Positions 62,813-64,000 of a stretch of DNA of 64,000 nt are shown one piece after another. The first letter of the stretch is position 1. Every line of letters begins with the position of its first letter. This DNA comes from Thozetella sp. PMI_491 (lineage: Eukaryota; Ascomycota; Sordariomycetes; Chaetosphaeriales; Chaetosphaeriaceae), in assembly GCA_021432635.1 (NCBI GenBank), contig MU270015.1:2679678-2743677 (forward strand), read 5' to 3'. A model generated the notes under the pieces. The model did not search any database and was not told where the DNA came from. It saw only the letters and a program-made list of their open reading frames with translations. A program made the position numbers and the translations under genes.

Positions 62813-64000
62813 TATATTAATCTTTTTAAAAGTTTTTTTTTAAATCTTTTTAACTTAAGATATTTTATATTATAATTATTATATTATTAAGGTTTTATAT
62901 AGTTTAAAGCTTTTTTTATAATATAGTTAAATATAATATCTTATAGGCTTAATTTATTTCTCTTATATAATTTAATTATCTTAAGAGTTTATTTACTAGG
63001 TTTAACTTTTTAAGTTAATAATAGATCTTATAGTTAAATTTTATTAGATAAATATATTAATAAGTTTATTAGCTTTTTAATTATAAGTACTTTATAAACC
63101 CCTAGAGATTTATATAGTTTAAATAAACTTATACTAAGTATTTACTATTTTTTAAATAATAATATTAATATTTAAAGGTTTTTATTATAGTTATTATCTT
63201 TTTATCTCTAGTATAATAGTTAAGCTTTACTCTTTAAAACTTAATAAAATAAAAAGCTATTAAATATTAAACTCTTTAATTATTAAGTTATAAAAGTATA
63301 ACTAACTTTATAAAGTTAAAGATATTAATATCTATATATATAAGCTTTTCTAGGTTAAAGTATTATAATAAAAACACTTATTAAAACTCTTTAATAAGAT
63401 AGTAAAATACTTATATTTCCTTATTTTTAAAGATTATCTTCCCTAGTTTCTTTTTATTTATACTTCTTTTAAAAAGTATTATTAGAGGTTATATAATCTT
63501 AAAATACCTAGTTATAAAGTATTAGTAAAAATTATAAAAGCTTAAGAATATTTAGATATTATAATATATCTTAAGTATAAGTTATTTAATTATAATTTAA
63601 ATCCTAGTTAGATTTATTATAACTCTTTAATCTAAGATAATAAATCTAAGGAATTTTATTTAGTCTTTATAAAAGATATATTTATTTATTAGTTTTAATA
63701 TATAACTATATATCTTTTAAATAGTTTAATATAATATATAAAGCCTAAATATAACTTTTTTAATCCTTTATAAAGATTAATATATTATTAAAGTAAACTA
63801 TATAAAAATAATTTAATAAACTATTAAAAATAATATATATATAACTTTAAAATATTATTAATATATTAATAAGGCTAAAAAGTATAAATAAATACTTATA
63901 ATAATTATATTTAGTCTAAAATATTATTTTCTACTTATCTCCTTTCTTTATTTAAATCTTATAATAAGCTTTTTTAATATTTAGTTTTAAAAATATTATA
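62813..64000. other. Unassigned TA-saturated DNA
   Basis: I found no coding similarity, long repeat or RNA fold. The composition is the most extreme in the window, with almost no C or G outside CTTTAT and TAAG contexts. Probably a very old transposon. Confidence 0.6.

Larger units (their letters stand above)
1..64000. other. RIP-mutated AT-rich transposon isochore
   Basis: Nearly the whole window shows the RIP signature: C has become T before A, and G has become A after T, on both strands. A hand count of 5641-5700 gives 18 TA, 12 AT, 0 CA and 0 TG. By contrast 59821-59880, inside a late LTR, has 4 CA, 3 TG and only 2 TA. Duplicated segments differ almost only by C/T and G/A changes. Conversion of ATG to ATA and of CAA, CAG and TGG to stop codons explains why no real long open frame survives. 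RIP is known only from filamentous ascomycetes and some relatives, which gives the host assignment. Confidence 0.93.

Noticed and set aside
1..64000. Mitochondrial or plasmid DNA because of very high AT
   Set aside because: The AT bias is of RIP type (CA/TG to TA), with nested nuclear LTR elements and late GC-normal insertions. No mitochondrial genes or rRNAs are seen.

Overview
This window is a gene-free, AT-rich block of a filamentous ascomycete nuclear genome (Pezizomycotina; genus not assignable). It is made of nested transposable elements almost fully rewritten by repeat-induced point mutation (RIP). The base pattern shows this directly: in 5641-5700 I count by hand 18 TA, 12 AT, no CA and no TG. 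ATG has largely become ATA, TGA stops are almost absent, and TAA/TAG stops fill every old reading frame, so no intact gene remains. Genes were found only by reading through RIP-type changes (TAA/TAG as former Q/W, ATA as M, TAT/TAC as C) and by comparing copies inside the window.

Left part (1-28.6 kb). A large unidentified element, A, occurs twice: 44-11827 (A1) and 16710-about 24130 (A2, lacking its first 4.36 kb). A1 carries a minus-strand remnant with a helicase-type Walker A motif (SNF2-like) and a plus-strand remnant I cannot name, separated by a divergent spacer with three 155-bp tandem repeats. A third plus-strand remnant, K (24.4-27.5 kb), follows A2 and may belong to the same element. 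Between the copies lie an almost unmutated solo-LTR-like fragment (11828), a 740-base assembly gap, and element B. B has a hairpin and a CTRA terminus like Helitron 3' ends. It contains three tRNA-like folds, each followed by a perfect hairpin and a T-run, and several arrays of a 19-bp minisatellite. Three B termini are present (43, 12993, 16709), each followed by TAGGG.

Right part (28.7-61.4 kb). Two Ty3/gypsy families are nested. G2a, the oldest copy (29221-33080, 47218-50995, 58766-59718), is split inside its reverse transcriptase by G2b, a 14.1-kb copy of the same family with 522-bp LTRs (33081-47217). G2a is split again by G1a, a complete 7,770-bp element with 439-bp LTRs and a perfect ATTAT target duplication (50996-58765). 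A third G2 copy ends at 29220. The 3' end of a second G1 copy (59947-61442) interrupts a pogo-type transposase (61443 to about 62730).

The rest (62.8-64 kb) is TA-saturated DNA I cannot assign. The main uncertainty is that RIP removes stop and start information, so in any region without a recognised domain all frames look equally possible.
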